Positions 49,532 through 58,869 of a DNA stretch of 64,000 bases are shown here, in pieces. The notes under the pieces are model-generated. The model was given only the letters and a program-made list of their open reading frames with translations, searched no databases and was not told the DNA's origin. Source of the stretch: Nocardioides sambongensis. GTDB lineage: Bacteria > Actinomycetota > Actinomycetes > Propionibacteriales > Nocardioidaceae. How positions within the stretch are numbered: the first letter of the stretch is position 1; each line of letters begins with the position of its first letter. The DNA lies in contig NZ_CP041091.1 in the NCBI RefSeq assembly GCF_006494815.1, positions 2,246,501 through 2,310,500 of the forward strand. The letters are read 5' to 3'. The position numbers and the translations under genes are program-made.

Positions 49532-49577
49532 AGCCTATCGGCACTGACTTCTGAGTCGTGCTTCGGCGACGTAGGCT
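49532..49577. promoter_or_regulatory. Divergent leaderless promoters of prsW and aminopeptidase P
   Basis: The -10 box TAGGCT occurs on both strands: minus 49537-49532 for the protease and plus 49572-49577 for the aminopeptidase. Each gives a leader of 1-2 nt. Their -35 regions overlap in a 34-bp gap, so the two promoters probably interfere. Confidence 0.5.
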
Positions 49578-49585
49578 GGGGCACC

Positions 49586-51045
49586 GTGGAGCAGCAGATC
49601 ACACCCGCCGACCCGACCGACCCGACCGGCAGCGCCCCGGAGGCTGCCGAGTCGCCGCGCACCGAGTCCCACGACCCGGCGGTGCCCGACGCCTACGCCG
49701 CCTTCATGCGCACCGGCTGGGACGAGCGTGAGCACGAGGTCGAGCCGCACCCGATCGCGCCGTACGCCGCCGATCGTCGTGCGCGCCTGGCGGCGACGTT
49801 CCCCGGCGAGCGGCTGGTGCTGCCCGCGGGACGTACAAGGTCCGCGCCAACGACACCGACTACCGGTTCCGCCCGGACACCGCGCACACCTACTTCACCG
49901 GCAACCAGACCACCGACGCGGTGCTGGTGGTCGAGTCCGACGGCGAGGCCGTCCTCTACGCCCGGCCGCGCTCGGGCCGGGACAGCGACGAGTTCTTCCG
50001 CGACCGGCAGTACGGCACCCTCTGGGCCGGCGAGCGCCCCTCGCTCGGCGAGCTGGAGGCGTCGCTCGGGCTGCCGGTGCGGCACCTCTCCGGGCTGAGC
50101 GACGCCCTCGCCCGGCCGGGCAAGACCCGGGTGCACCGCGGCGTCTCCGCGGACGTGGACGCCCTGGTCGGCGCCGACCCGGGCCGCGACGGCGAGCTCG
50201 CCCGGGTGGTCTCCGAGATGCGCCTGGTCAAGGACGCCTGGGAGCTCGGCGAGCTCGGCGAGGCCGTGGACGCGACCGTGCTCGGCTTCGAGGACGGCAT
50301 CCGCGAGTGGGAGCAGGTGCTGCGCTACGGCGAGCGCTGGCTGGAGGGCACCTTCTTCCGCCGCGCCCGCGCGATGGGCAACGACATCGGCTACGACTCG
50401 ATCGTGGCCGGCGGCCCGCACGCCACCACGCTGCACTGGATCGACAACACCGGTCCGGTGCGTCCCGGCGACCTGATCCTGTGCGACATGGGCGTGGAGA
50501 ACCGCAACCTCTACACCGCGGACGTGACCCGCACGATGCCGGTGTCGGGGTCGTTCACACCGCTCCAGCGCGACCTCTACACCCTGGTGTACGACGCCCA
50601 GGAGGCCTCGATCGCAGCGCTGGCCCCCGGCCGGCCGTTCCTGGCCGGCCACGACGCGGCGATGGAGGTGCTGGCCCACGGGCTGGCCGACCTGGACCTG
50701 CTGCCGGTGCCGGTCGAGGAGGCGCTCGACCCGTCCTCGAAGGTCTACGCCCGGTGGACGCTGCACGGGGTGAGCCACATGCTCGGGATGGACGTCCACG
50801 ACTGCGGCCAGGCCGCACCCGAGTCCTACCGCGACGGCATCCTCGCCGAGAACATGGTGCTGACCGTCGAGCCCGGCCTCTACTTCCAGGCCGACGACCT
50901 GCTGGTCCCCGAGGAGCTGCGCGGCATCGGCATCCGGATCGAGGACGACGTCGTGGTCACCGCGGACGGGGTCCGCAACCTCTCGGCCGCCCTCCCCCGC
51001 GACGTCGCCGGCGTCGAGGAGTGGATGGGGCGGCTGCGCGGCTGA
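49586..51045 (+). CDS. Xaa-Pro aminopeptidase (apparent frameshift)
   Basis: About 486 aa, M24 pita-bread fold. Metal ligands appear in CDMGVENRNLYTADVTRTMP (two Asp), HGVSHMLGMDVHDCG (His), TVEPGLYFQ (Glu) and IGIRIEDDVVVT (Glu). The N-terminal domain (about 45-170) is the aminopeptidase P creatinase-type domain. It removes residues N-terminal to proline. The frame breaks in GGG at 49828-49830; one more G joins ERLVLPAG to TYKVRANDTDYRFRPD. GTG start. Confidence 0.92.
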
Positions 51046-51102
51046 GCCTGGATGAGCCTGACCGTCGGGCGGGCGACGCGCGGCGGTACTCTCGCCTCAC
51101 TG

Positions 51103-51175
51103 GCCCCCGTGGCGCAATGGATAGCGCAGCGGATTTCTACTCCGATGGTTGCGGGTTCGACTCCTGCCGGGGGCG
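51103..51175 (+). tRNA. tRNA-Arg (TCT)
   Basis: 73 nt. Acceptor GCCCCCG/CGGGGGC, D stem GCGC/GCGC, anticodon loop TTTCTAC with TCT, T stem GCGGG/CCTGC with loop TTCGACT, discriminator G. CCA is not encoded. The outer pair of the anticodon stem (27-43) is G-A, a mismatch; all other stems pair. Confidence 0.95.
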
Positions 51176-51196
51176 CCGTGCCACGCCCCGATCCGG

Positions 51197-52234
51197 TCAG
51201 CCGGCGACGTGGTCCGCGATCTCGGCGCGCAGCCGCGCCTTGACGTCCTCGGGCGCGAACGACACGTCGACCGCGACCGTGGCCAGGTCTGCGACGCCCT
51301 GCGCGTCGAGTCCGAGCAGGTCGGCCGCGATCCGGTACTCGGCGTTGAGCGTGGTGCCGAACATCGGCGGGTCGTCGGAGTTGACGGTCACCACCACGCC
51401 CGCGTCGACGAACGCCTGCAGCGGGTGCTCGGCCAGGGAGGCGACGGCGCGGGTGGCCACGTTGGACGACGGGCACACCTCCAGCGGGATCCGCTGCTCG
51501 GCGAGGTGGGCCAGCAGGGCCGGGTCCTGCACCGCGGTGGTGCCGTGCCCGATCCGTTCGGCGCCGAGGTCACGCAGCGCGGACCAGACCGTCTCCGGCC
51601 CGGTGGTCTCGCCGGCGTGCGGCACCGAGTGCAGACCGGCCGCCGCGGCCCGGGCGAAGTGCGGGGCGAACTGCGGTCGCGGCACCCCGATCTCGGGTCC
51701 ACCCAGCCCGAACCCGATCAGGCCGTCGGGACGGTGGTCGAGCGCGTAGGCGAGGGTGGCGTCGGCCGCCGGCAGCCCGGCCTCGCCGGGGATGTCGTAG
51801 ATCCAGCGCAGCTCGATCCCGAAGTCACGCTGGGCCGACACCCGGGCGTCCTCGATCGCCTCGGTGTAGGCCTCGATCGGCATTCCCCTGTCGTCCTCGT
51901 GCGGGCGCACCGAGGTGTAGGGGGTGCAGGTGAGCTCGGCGTACCGCACCGCCTGGGGGCCGGCGAGCTCGCGCGCCACCTCGTAGGTCAGGAACCGGAT
52001 GTCGTCCGGTGTGCGGATCAGGTCGACGACGGCGAGGTAGACCTCGATGAAGTGCGCGAAGTCCCGGAACTCGAAGAACCTGGCGAGCTCGACCGGGTCC
52101 GTCGGCACGGTGCCCGGGTGCCGGGCAGCGAGCTCGGCGACCATCTCCGGCGAGGCGGAGCCGACGTGGTGGACGTGCAGCTCCGCCTTCGGGAGGCCGG
52201 CGATGAAGTCGCCGAGGCCGTCGGCCGTGCTCAT
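51197..52234 (-). CDS. Adenosine deaminase family protein
   Basis: A 345-aa TIM-barrel amidohydrolase. PKAELHVHHVGSASPEMV has the HxH metal pair, SVPHAGETTGPETV the His/Glu pair, ERIGHGTTAVQDPALLAHLA the substrate His, and VTVNSDDPPMFGTTLNAEY the metal Asp. LHVHHVGS replaces the usual LHxHLDG, so specificity may differ from classical adenosine deaminase (another nucleoside or futalosine-type substrate). Its ATG overlaps the DsbA-gene stop (ATGA). Confidence 0.87.
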   Translation of the reverse strand: MSTADGLGDFIAGLPKAELHVHHVGSASPEMVAELAARHPGTVPTDPVELARFFEFRDFAHFIEVYLAVVDLIRTPDDIRFLTYEVARELAGPQAVRYAELTCTPYTSVRPHEDDRGMPIEAYTEAIEDARVSAQRDFGIELRWIYDIPGEAGLPAADATLAYALDHRPDGLIGFGLGGPEIGVPRPQFAPHFARAAAAGLHSVPHAGETTGPETVWSALRDLGAERIGHGTTAVQDPALLAHLAEQRIPLEVCPSSNVATRAVASLAEHPLQAFVDAGVVVTVNSDDPPMFGTTLNAEYRIAADLLGLDAQGVADLATVAVDVSFAPEDVKARLRAEIADHVAG

Positions 52235-52968
52235 TCGAGCTCGGCGACCAGGTTGTCGGCCAGGTCCTGGACGGTGCGACCGTCGGTGAACTGCTCGCCG
52301 TCGAGCAGGACGGTGGGGGTGCCGGTGACCCCGGCGTTCTTCGCCTCCTCGGTGGCGTCGGTGACCCACTGCTCCTCGGTCAGACCCTCGATGCCGTCGC
52401 GCACGTCGGCCTCGTCGGCGCCCGCCTCGACCGCGAGGTCGACCAGGTCGTCGTCGGTCATCGCGTCGGGGTCCTGCTCGGAGGGCTGGTTCTCGAAGAG
52501 CAGGTCGTGGTACTCCTTGGCGACCTCGGCCCCGGCGGCGTCCAGCACCACGGCGAACGCGTTGGCGGCCCGGATCGGGTAGTCGCCGAAGCTGTCGCTG
52601 AGCAGGTCGAACGGCCGGTACTCGACGTACACCTTGCCGTCGGCGGCGAGCTGGGTGAGGTCGTCCCGGGTCTCTCCCTCGAGGGCGCCGCAGTAGGGGC
52701 AGAGGAAGTCCTCGTAGATGACGACGGTGTGCGGCGCGTCCTCCTCGCCGATGGTGACGCCGAACTCGCTGGCTCCGGCGGGGGCGGCGTCGACCTCCTC
52801 GGTGTTGCTGACGCTGATCCAGATGGCGCCCCCGACGATCACCGCCATCGCCAGCACCACCCCACCGATGGTCAGCACCCGGCGCCGCTGCTCGCGGCGC
52901 TTCTGCTCGGCGCGGGCGGCGGCGGCCTTCGCCTGTCGTTCAGCGGCCTTCTTGGAGGTCGATGCCAT
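52231..52968 (-). CDS. Membrane-anchored DsbA-family thiol oxidoreductase
   Basis: A 245-aa protein with a highly basic cytoplasmic start (AAERQAKAAAARAEQKRREQ), one membrane helix (VLTIGGVVLAMAVIVGGAIW) and an extracytoplasmic thioredoxin fold with VIYEDFLCPYCGALEGETRD (CPYC) and TGTPTVLLDG with the cis-Pro. It forms or isomerises disulfides in exported proteins. GAAAGC lies ahead of the ATG at 52968. The MauE gene just upstream probably supplies redox equivalents. Confidence 0.9.
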   Translation of the reverse strand: MASTSKKAAERQAKAAAARAEQKRREQRRRVLTIGGVVLAMAVIVGGAIWISVSNTEEVDAAPAGASEFGVTIGEEDAPHTVVIYEDFLCPYCGALEGETRDDLTQLAADGKVYVEYRPFDLLSDSFGDYPIRAANAFAVVLDAAGAEVAKEYHDLLFENQPSEQDPDAMTDDDLVDLAVEAGADEADVRDGIEGLTEEQWVTDATEEAKNAGVTGTPTVLLDGEQFTDGRTVQDLADNLVAELE

Positions 52969-52990
52969 CGGTTCAGCTTTCCTTCTTCGA

Positions 52991-53508
52991 TCAGCTCGAC
53001 GTGGTGTCGAGCACGGTCTCGGGCGGGAGTCGTGGGTGTGGTCGGGGAAGAGGACGTTGTCGAGGGCGAGGGCCGTGCGGCGCAGCACGAGCACCAGCAG
53101 CGACGCCGCCAGCAGGGCGGCGTCCCGGGCGATCTCCCACGGGTACGCGTCGGCCGCTCCCGCCTCGGCTCCCCCACCGCCGAAGCAGCCGCAGTCGATC
53201 TCGATGCCGCGGGCCCAGACCGAGGCGATCCCGACGATGAACGCGACGAAGAGGACCGACGAGACCAGCGCGGCCGCCCGGGTCAGCACGCCGAGGATCA
53301 GGGCGAGCCCGACCGCGATCTCCAGGGCGGGCAGCACCAGGCCGACCAGGTCGGCGACCGCGGGCGGCAGCAGCTGGTAGGCGCGGACCGCGTTGATGCT
53401 CTCCTCGGGGGTGGTCACCTTCAGCGCGCCCGCGACCAGCCAGACACCGCCGGTCACCAGGCGCGCCAGCAGCCCGACCCACGGCCACGCACGTCCCACC
53501 CGTTCCAC
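52991..53508 (-). CDS. MauE/DoxX-type redox membrane protein (apparent frameshift)
   Basis: About 172 aa with four membrane helices. RLVTGGVWLVAGALKVTTPE is the first DoxX helix and GIEIDCGCFGGGGAEAG carries the paired Cys (CxC) of the MauE subgroup thought to pass electrons to DsbA-like proteins. As read, the frame runs on into the DsbA gene without a stop. One more base in the GGGCGGG run at about 53021-53027 gives DSRPETVLDTTSS and a stop at 52991, 22 bp before the DsbA ATG. A MauE-DsbA fusion is the alternative reading. Confidence 0.8.
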
Positions 53509-53572
53509 AGCAGTGAGAGTAGTGGTCGGGGCTGAACGCCGACTGAGAGCGATCGGCACGGCGGCGACCGCG

Positions 53573-53578
53573 TAGGGT
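53573..53578 (+). promoter_or_regulatory. -10 box of leaderless orn promoter
   Basis: TAGGGT ends 8 nt before the GTG start of orn, giving a leader of about 2 nt. Confidence 0.45.
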
Positions 53579-53586
53579 GGCTGGTC

Positions 53587-54204
53587 GTGAACGAACGACT
53601 CGTCTGGATCGACTGCGAGATGACCGGACTCGACCTCGGCGCCGACGCGCTGGTCGAGGTCGCGGCGCTGGTGACCGACTTCGACCTCAACGTGCTCGGC
53701 GACGGCGTCGACATCATCATCAAGCCGCCCGCCGAGGCCCTGGACCAGATGATCGAGTTCGTGCGCAACATGCACGCCAACTCCGGCCTGCTCGACGAGC
53801 TCGACGGCGGGGTGACGTTGGAGGAGGCCGAGGAGCAGGTGATGACCTACCTGCGCGAGCACTGCCCCGCGGAGAGCCGTCCTCCGCTGGCCGGCAACTC
53901 CGTGGCCACCGACCGCGGCTTCCTGGCCCGCGACATGTCGACGCTCGACGCGTTCCTGCACTACCGGATCGTGGACGTCTCCTCGATCAAGGAGCTCTCC
54001 CGGCGCTGGTACCCGAAGGCCTACTTCAACGCGCCCACCAAGCGGGGCAACCACCGCGCCCTGGCCGACATCCAGGAGAGCATCGAGGAGCTGCGCTACT
54101 ACCGCGACACCGTCTTCGTCCCGCTGCCCGGCCCCGAGTCCGAGGCGGCGCGCGAGGCCGCCGAGCGGCACGGCGGGTCGATCACCGGCCTCTCCGGCTC
54201 CTGA
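53587..54204 (+). CDS. orn: Oligoribonuclease
   Basis: A 205-aa DEDDh exonuclease. [20 protein letters not shown] holds the first Asp and Glu, [20 protein letters not shown] the second Asp, and [20 protein letters not shown] the His and last Asp. It degrades 2-5-nt RNAs and linear pGpG. GTG start with an almost leaderless promoter. The orn then tRNA-His order is common in actinobacteria. Confidence 0.95.
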   Translation: MNERLVWIDCEMTGLDLGADALVEVAALVTDFDLNVLGDGVDIIIKPPAEALDQMIEFVRNMHANSGLLDELDGGVTLEEAEEQVMTYLREHCPAESRPPLAGNSVATDRGFLARDMSTLDAFLHYRIVDVSSIKELSRRWYPKAYFNAPTKRGNHRALADIQESIEELRYYRDTVFVPLPGPESEAAREAAERHGGSITGLSGS

Positions 54205-54305
54205 ACCGCCCGTGAGCCCCGCTCCCGGGCCCCCGATTCAGCGATCGGCCACCGATCCGTCTAGACTCTCTCCCGCTGTTCCGGCTCGACGCCGGACGCG
54301 GCATG

Positions 54306-54378
54306 GTGGGTATAGCTCAGCTGGTAGAGCGCCGCGTTGTGGTCGCGGATGTCGCGGGTTCAAGTCCCGTTACTCACC
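54306..54378 (+). tRNA. tRNA-His (GTG)
   Basis: 73 nt plus an encoded CCA (54379-54381). Acceptor GTGGGTA/TACTCAC, D stem GCTC/GAGC, anticodon GTG in CGCGTTGTGGTCGCG, T arm CGGG-TTCAAGT-CCCG. The preceding G (54305) can pair with discriminator C54378 as the extra G-1 of tRNA-His. A TAGACT -10 box lies at 54262-54267. Confidence 0.96.
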
Positions 54379-54388
54379 CCACCCGATA

Positions 54389-54422
54389 CGAGCCCCGGTC
54401 CGCGACAGCGGGCCGGGGCTCG
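54389..54422. terminator. Hairpin terminator after tRNA-His
   Basis: CGAGCCCCGG (54389-54398) pairs with CCGGGGCTCG (54413-54422), between tRNA-His and the convergent DUF1330 gene. Confidence 0.7.
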
Positions 54423-54427
54423 TCGCG

Positions 54428-54793
54428 TCAGTGCCAGGCCGTGGTGGGCTGCAGCACGGCCTCGGCCAGCGCCCGCGTACGCAGCCCGGTCACCTCCTGG
54501 TACTCCGGGTCGGCCACCATCCGGGCGAACGCCGCCCGCGACGGATACCGGACCAGCACGACGGCGTCCCAGGACTGGCCGGACTCGGCCACCAGCGCCG
54601 GGTGCCCGTCCCCGGAGTAGAGGATCTCCCCGCCGACGCGCGGCAGGAAGGTGTCGGCCACGGCGGCGCCGTACTCGTCGTAGAGCGGGCGTCCGCCCTC
54701 GGCGAAGCGCAGCAGGTTGAGCATCACGACGGGGCCGCCGGGATCGTCGTCGAGGAAGCGTTTGAGGTCGATGCCTCGGGGGTCAACAGCCAT
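54428..54793 (-). CDS. DUF1330 protein
   Basis: A 121-aa protein of the dimeric alpha/beta-barrel type. GGPVVMLNLLRFAEGGRPLY is the first strand, RVGGEILYSGDGHPALV the second, and WDAVVLVRYPSRAAFARMVA with DPEYQEVTGLRTRALAEAVL the last. DUF1330 proteins have no agreed function. ATG 54802 is an alternative start. It diverges from the MarR-GNAT gene, whose palindromic operator lies between. Confidence 0.85.
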   Translation of the reverse strand: MAVDPRGIDLKRFLDDDPGGPVVMLNLLRFAEGGRPLYDEYGAAVADTFLPRVGGEILYSGDGHPALVAESGQSWDAVVLVRYPSRAAFARMVADPEYQEVTGLRTRALAEAVLQPTTAWH

Positions 54794-54850
54794 GTCCGGC
54801 ATCGTGGCACGGGTCGGCCACCGCGCGGGGTCGGTTCGACCGGCGGTCAA

Positions 54851-54870
54851 TCTCTGACTAAAGTCAGAGA
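54851..54870. promoter_or_regulatory. MarR-type palindromic operator
   Basis: TCTCTGACT (54851-54859) and AGTCAGAGA (54862-54870) are perfect arms around AA. The plus-strand -10 box TAAAGT (54859-54864) is inside the palindrome and predicts a start at 54871, 1 nt before the ATG, so binding would block the gene's own transcription. Confidence 0.75.
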
Positions 54871-54871
54871 T

Positions 54872-55752
54872 ATGACCGACGAGACCCCCACGACCACCCT
54901 GCGCCGCTTCAACCGCACCTACACCCGGCGGATCGGGGTCCTGGAGGAGTCGTTCCTGGGCACCGGTCGCCCGCTGGCCGCCTCGCGGGTGCTCTACGAG
55001 GTCGGGGTGGCCGGCGGCTGCACCGTGCGCGGCCTGCGCGACCTGCTCGCCCTCGACTCCGGCCAGCTCGCCCGGCTGCTCCGGACGCTGGAGGCGGACG
55101 GACTGGTGCGGACCGAGCCGGATCCGGACGACCGCCGGGTGCGCGTCGTACGGCTCACGCCCGCCGGCACGAGCGCGTACGACGACCTCGAGCGCCGCTC
55201 CGAGGAGCGTGCCGCGGCGCTGGTCTCCCCGCTCACCGCGCGCCAGCGCGCCCGCCTGGCCGCGGCGCTCGGCACCGCCGACCTGTTGGTGCGCGCCGCC
55301 ACGGTGGACCTGGTCGAGGTCCCCACCGACGACCCGCGCGCGATCGCGGCGACCCGGCGCTACGTCGCCGAGCTCGACGACCGCTTCCCCGGCGGCTTCG
55401 ACCCGGGCCGGCCGGTCGCCGAGCCCGACGGCGTCTCGGTGGTGGCGATCAGCGACGGCGCCGTCGTCGCCCACGGCGGGCTGCGGCCGGAGCCGGGCGC
55501 GGGGCCGGGGTCACCGAGATCAAGCGGATGTGGGTCGACGGCGACTGGCGCGGGGCGGGCCTGGGCGCCCGGATGCTGCGTCACCTGGAGGCCCTCGCCT
55601 GGGAACGCGGCTCGGACCGGGTGGTGCTGGACACCAACGGCACGCTCGGCGAGGCGATCGCCCTCTACGAGCGCTCCGGCTACCGGCCGATCGAGCGGTA
55701 CAACGACAACCCGTACGCCGAGGCCTTCTTCGCCAAGGACCGACCCCGGTGA
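54872..55752 (+). CDS. MarR-GNAT fusion regulator/acetyltransferase (apparent frameshift)
   Basis: About 293 aa after correction. Residues 1-145 are a MarR winged helix (RRFNRTYTRRIGVLEESFLG, LLALDSGQLARLLRTLEADG, VRTEPDPDDRRVRVVRLTPA). Residues about 155-290 are a GNAT domain with TEIKRMWVDGDWRGAGLGAR and LGEAIALYERSGYRPIERYN. The frame breaks in GGGG at 55507-55510; a fifth G gives PGAGPGVTEIKRMWV. The family is widespread but its substrates are largely unknown. The palindrome touching the start codon suggests autoregulation. Confidence 0.88.
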
Positions 55753-55786
55753 GGCGAGGGCGAGCGGCCGGACCTCGTCGCGGGCG

Positions 55787-56737
55787 TCACCCGGCGGGGA
55801 TGTGGCCGAACCGGCCCTTCTGGAAGTCCTCGTAGGCGCTGCGCACCTCGGACCTGCTGTTCATCACGAACGGTCCCGCCCAGGCGATCGGCTCGCGGAT
55901 CGGGCGGCCGCCGAGCACCACCACGTCGAGCCGGGGCGAGCGTGCCTCCTGCGCGAGATCCGCGGCGACGGTCAGGTAGTCTCCCGCGCCCAGCAGCGCG
56001 GTCTGCCCGGCACTGATCGGTCGACCCTCGACGCCGACGCTCCCGGCGCCGTTCAGGACGTAGACCAGTGCGTTGAAGTCGACCTCCCAGGGCAGGTCGA
56101 TCCGGGCACCGGGCTCGAGGGTGAGGTGCACCAGGCTCATCGGGCTGTGCGTCGAGCCCGGACCGGCGTGACCGGCCACGTCCCCCGCGATCACCCGGAC
56201 CAGGGCGCCGGCATCGGCCGAGGTCAGCAGCCGGACCTCCCCGGACCGGATGTCCTGATAGCGCGGGGCGGTGAGCTTGTCGCTGCGCGGCAGGTTCACC
56301 CAGAGCTGGATGCCGTGGAACAGTCCACCGGCCCGGACCAGCCACTCCGGCGGGGACTCGATGTGCAGCAGGCCGGCGCCGGCGGTCATCCACTGGGTGT
56401 CGCCGTTCGTGATCGTGCCGCCCCCGCCGTGGCTGTCGGAGTGGTCGAAGACGCCGTCGATCATGTAGGTGACGGTCTCGAAGCCGCGGTGCGGGTGCCA
56501 GGGGGTGCCCTTGGGCTCGCCCGGCGCATACTCCACCTCGCCCATCTGGTCCATCATGATGAACGGGTCGAGGTCGCGCAGCTCGAGCCCGGCGAACGCG
56601 CGGCGGACCGGGAACCCCTCGCCCTCGTAGCCCTGGGGAGCCGTGGTGATCTGCCGGACCGGACGCGGCTGGTCGCCCAGCCCCGGCGAACCGATGCGGG
56701 AGAGCGTGGTGAGGTCGTCGACGGTGATCGCGGGCAT
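55787..56737 (-). CDS. Pirin-family protein
   Basis: A 316-aa bicupin. GTPWHPHRGFETVTYMIDGV and VFDHSDSHGGGGTITNGDTQ contain the N-terminal cupin metal ligands (three His and a Glu), and WMTAGAGLLHIESPP is the second cupin motif. The C-terminal cupin starts THSPMSLVHLTLEPGARIDL. Some pirins have quercetinase activity; others act as redox-dependent regulators. GGGAGG precedes the ATG by 8 nt. It diverges from the desaturase-like gene. Confidence 0.9.
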   Translation of the reverse strand: MPAITVDDLTTLSRIGSPGLGDQPRPVRQITTAPQGYEGEGFPVRRAFAGLELRDLDPFIMMDQMGEVEYAPGEPKGTPWHPHRGFETVTYMIDGVFDHSDSHGGGGTITNGDTQWMTAGAGLLHIESPPEWLVRAGGLFHGIQLWVNLPRSDKLTAPRYQDIRSGEVRLLTSADAGALVRVIAGDVAGHAGPGSTHSPMSLVHLTLEPGARIDLPWEVDFNALVYVLNGAGSVGVEGRPISAGQTALLGAGDYLTVAADLAQEARSPRLDVVVLGGRPIREPIAWAGPFVMNSRSEVRSAYEDFQKGRFGHIPAG

Positions 56738-56756
56738 GAGGCCCACCTCCCTGAAG

Positions 56757-56780
56757 AAGTAGTTGCCTGATCAACCACTT
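56757..56780. promoter_or_regulatory. Palindrome upstream of the pirin gene
   Basis: AAGTAGTTG (56757-56765) and CAACCACTT (56772-56780) are 8/9 matching arms around CCTGAT, 20 bp before the pirin ATG. The shape resembles MarR- or HxlR-type operators. Confidence 0.5.
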
Positions 56781-56805
56781 AGGGGTGTCCTCCATTCCCT
56801 GCCGC

Positions 56806-56811
56806 TAGGGT
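56806..56811 (+). promoter_or_regulatory. -10 box of leaderless desaturase-like promoter
   Basis: TAGGGT predicts transcription start exactly at the ATG at 56818. Confidence 0.5.
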
Positions 56812-56817
56812 CGCTGG

Positions 56818-58399
56818 ATGAGCCCCTCCCCGCAGCGAAGCTCCTACGACGTCGCGGTGGTGGGTGGCGGCCACAACGGCCTGACCGCCGCCGCCTACCT
56901 CGCCCGTGCCGGCCTCTCCGTCCTGGTGCTGGAGCGGCGCGACCGGGTCGGCGGTGCCGCGATCTCGGCGCAGGCCTTCCCGGACTTCCCCACCCGGCTC
57001 TCCCGCTACTCCTACCTGGTCTCCCTGCTCCCCGACGCCATCACCCGCGACCTCGACCTGGACATCGCGCTGGCGCGGCGTCGTACCGCCTCGTACTCGC
57101 CGTACCTGCGCGACGGGGTGGCGGGCGGCCTGCTGGTGGAGCGCGACGAGGGCGAGCGGACCCGCGCGTCCTTCGCCGAGCTGACCGGCGACGACACCGA
57201 GTACGACGCCTGGCGGGCCTTCTACGCAGGCGTCGCCGACCTGGCGGGCCAGGTGGCACCGACGCTCACCGGGCCGCTCCCCTCCGAGCACGACCTGCGC
57301 GCCGTCGTCGACGCCGAGATCTGGCGCGACGTGGTCGAGCGCCCGCTCGGCGAGGCCGTCGAGCGGCGCTTCCGCGACGACCTGGTACGCGGGGTCGTCG
57401 GCACCGACGCACTGATCGGCACCTTCGCCTCCCTGCACGAGGAGTCGCTGGTCCAGAACCGGTGCTTCCTCTACCACCTCATCGGGAACGGCAACGGTGA
57501 GTGGCGGGTGCCCGTCGGCGGCATGGGCGCGGTGACCGGCGCCCTGGAGAAGGCCGCCCGCAGCGCGGGGGCCGAGATCCTGACCGGCGCCGAGGTCACC
57601 GCCGTCGAGGCCACGGCGGACGCACCCAGTGCGGTGGTCCGCTGGGCCGGGCCCGACGGCGACCACGGGATCGACGTCGGCACCGTGCTCTCCAACGTCG
57701 CGCCCTGGGTGCTGCACCGACTGCTGGGGCGCGACCCCGGCGAGGTCGTGAAGCCCGAGGGCGCGCAGCTCAAGATCAACGTGCTGCTGTCGCGTCTGCC
57801 GCGGCTGCGCTCGGGCGCCGACCCGGCCGAGGCGTTCGCCGGCACGCTCCACCTCGCCGAGACCCTCACCCAGGTCGAGGCCGCGCATGCGGCGGCGGCC
57901 GCCGGCGTACTGCCCGACCCGATGCCGGGCGAGGTGTACTGCCACTCCCTGACCGACCCCTCGATCCTCGGCGACATGCCCGCGGGCACGCACACCCTCA
58001 CCTACTTCGGGCTGCACACCCCGGCCTCGCTCTTCGACGCCGACCCGGAGGCCACCAGGGCCGAAGCGGTGCGGCGGGCCCTCGCGGCCCTCGACGAGCA
58101 CCTGGTCGAGCCGATCGACGAGGTGGTGCTGCGAACCGCGGACGGGACACCGTGCATCGAGGCCAAGATCCCCAGGACATCGAGGCGGACCTGGCGATGC
58201 CCGGCGGACACATCTTCCACGGGGATCTGGAGTGGCCGTGGGCCCCGCCCGCGCGCGCCTGGAGACGCCCGCCGAGCGCTGGGGGGTGCAGACGGACCTG
58301 GCCAGCGTGCTGGTCTGCGGGTCGGGCGCCCGACGCGGCGGCGCGGTCAGCGGTCTCGGCGGTCACAACGCGGCGCAGGCGGTCCTGGAACGGCGCTGA
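56818..58399 (+). CDS. Phytoene-desaturase-like FAD oxidoreductase (two apparent frameshifts)
   Basis: About 527 aa. YDVAVVGGGHNGLTAAAYLA is the FAD Rossmann motif, LVLERRDRVGGAAISAQAFP the second FAD segment, and VPVGGMGAVTGALEKAARSA the central motif of the carotenoid-desaturase/retinol-saturase group. Two one-base losses near the 3' end: CCCC 58170-58173 (a fifth C gives IPQDIEADLAMPGGHIFHGD) and the GCGCGCGCC run at about 58251-58259 (correction gives ALETPAERWGVQTDLASVLV and GGAVSGLGGHNAAQAVLERR). No other carotenoid genes are nearby, so the substrate is open. Confidence 0.88.
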
Positions 58400-58559
58400 G
58401 GTGACGGTGTCGACCCCGGGCGGGCCACGGTCACGCACGTGGGCGTGCGGGCGGGGTGCGGGCGGGGTGCGGACCGTCCGAGGCGTCGCCCCGCCGATTT
58501 CATCCGGGCGCCCCGCGCTGGTAATGTTTCATCTCGCGTTCGGCACGGTTCGAAGGCAT

Positions 58560-58632
<73 letters not shown>

Positions 58633-58638
58633 CAGAGC

Positions 58639-58677
58639 AAGACCCCCGGGGTCGCCGAGAGGCGGACCGGGGGTCTT
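58639..58677 (+). terminator. Terminator of tRNA-Lys
   Basis: AAGACCCCCGG (58639-58649) pairs perfectly with CCGGGGGTCTT (58667-58677), 6 nt after the tRNA. The 3' arm ends in TCTTCTG. Confidence 0.8.
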
Positions 58678-58869
58678 CTGCGTGTGCGGCGCAGTCGCGC
58701 TGACCCCTCGCCCGCCTTCGGGTCATTGTCTGGGAGACGACTTTCGGAGCCGCTCCCCAAGCTTGGGTAACTGCCTTCGGTCGCCGCGGGGCGCGGGGGG
58801 AAAGTCGCTCAGTCTCGTAGTCAGAGCGGGGGCCAGACGGGCCCTCCCTGGCGCCTGGAGTCCCTGCGC

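Noticed and set aside
58439..58474. A tandem GCGGGCGGGGT repeat before tRNA-Lys as a CRISPR or regulatory array
   Set aside because: There are only two short, GC-rich copies without spacers. No CRISPR array or cas gene is present anywhere in the window.
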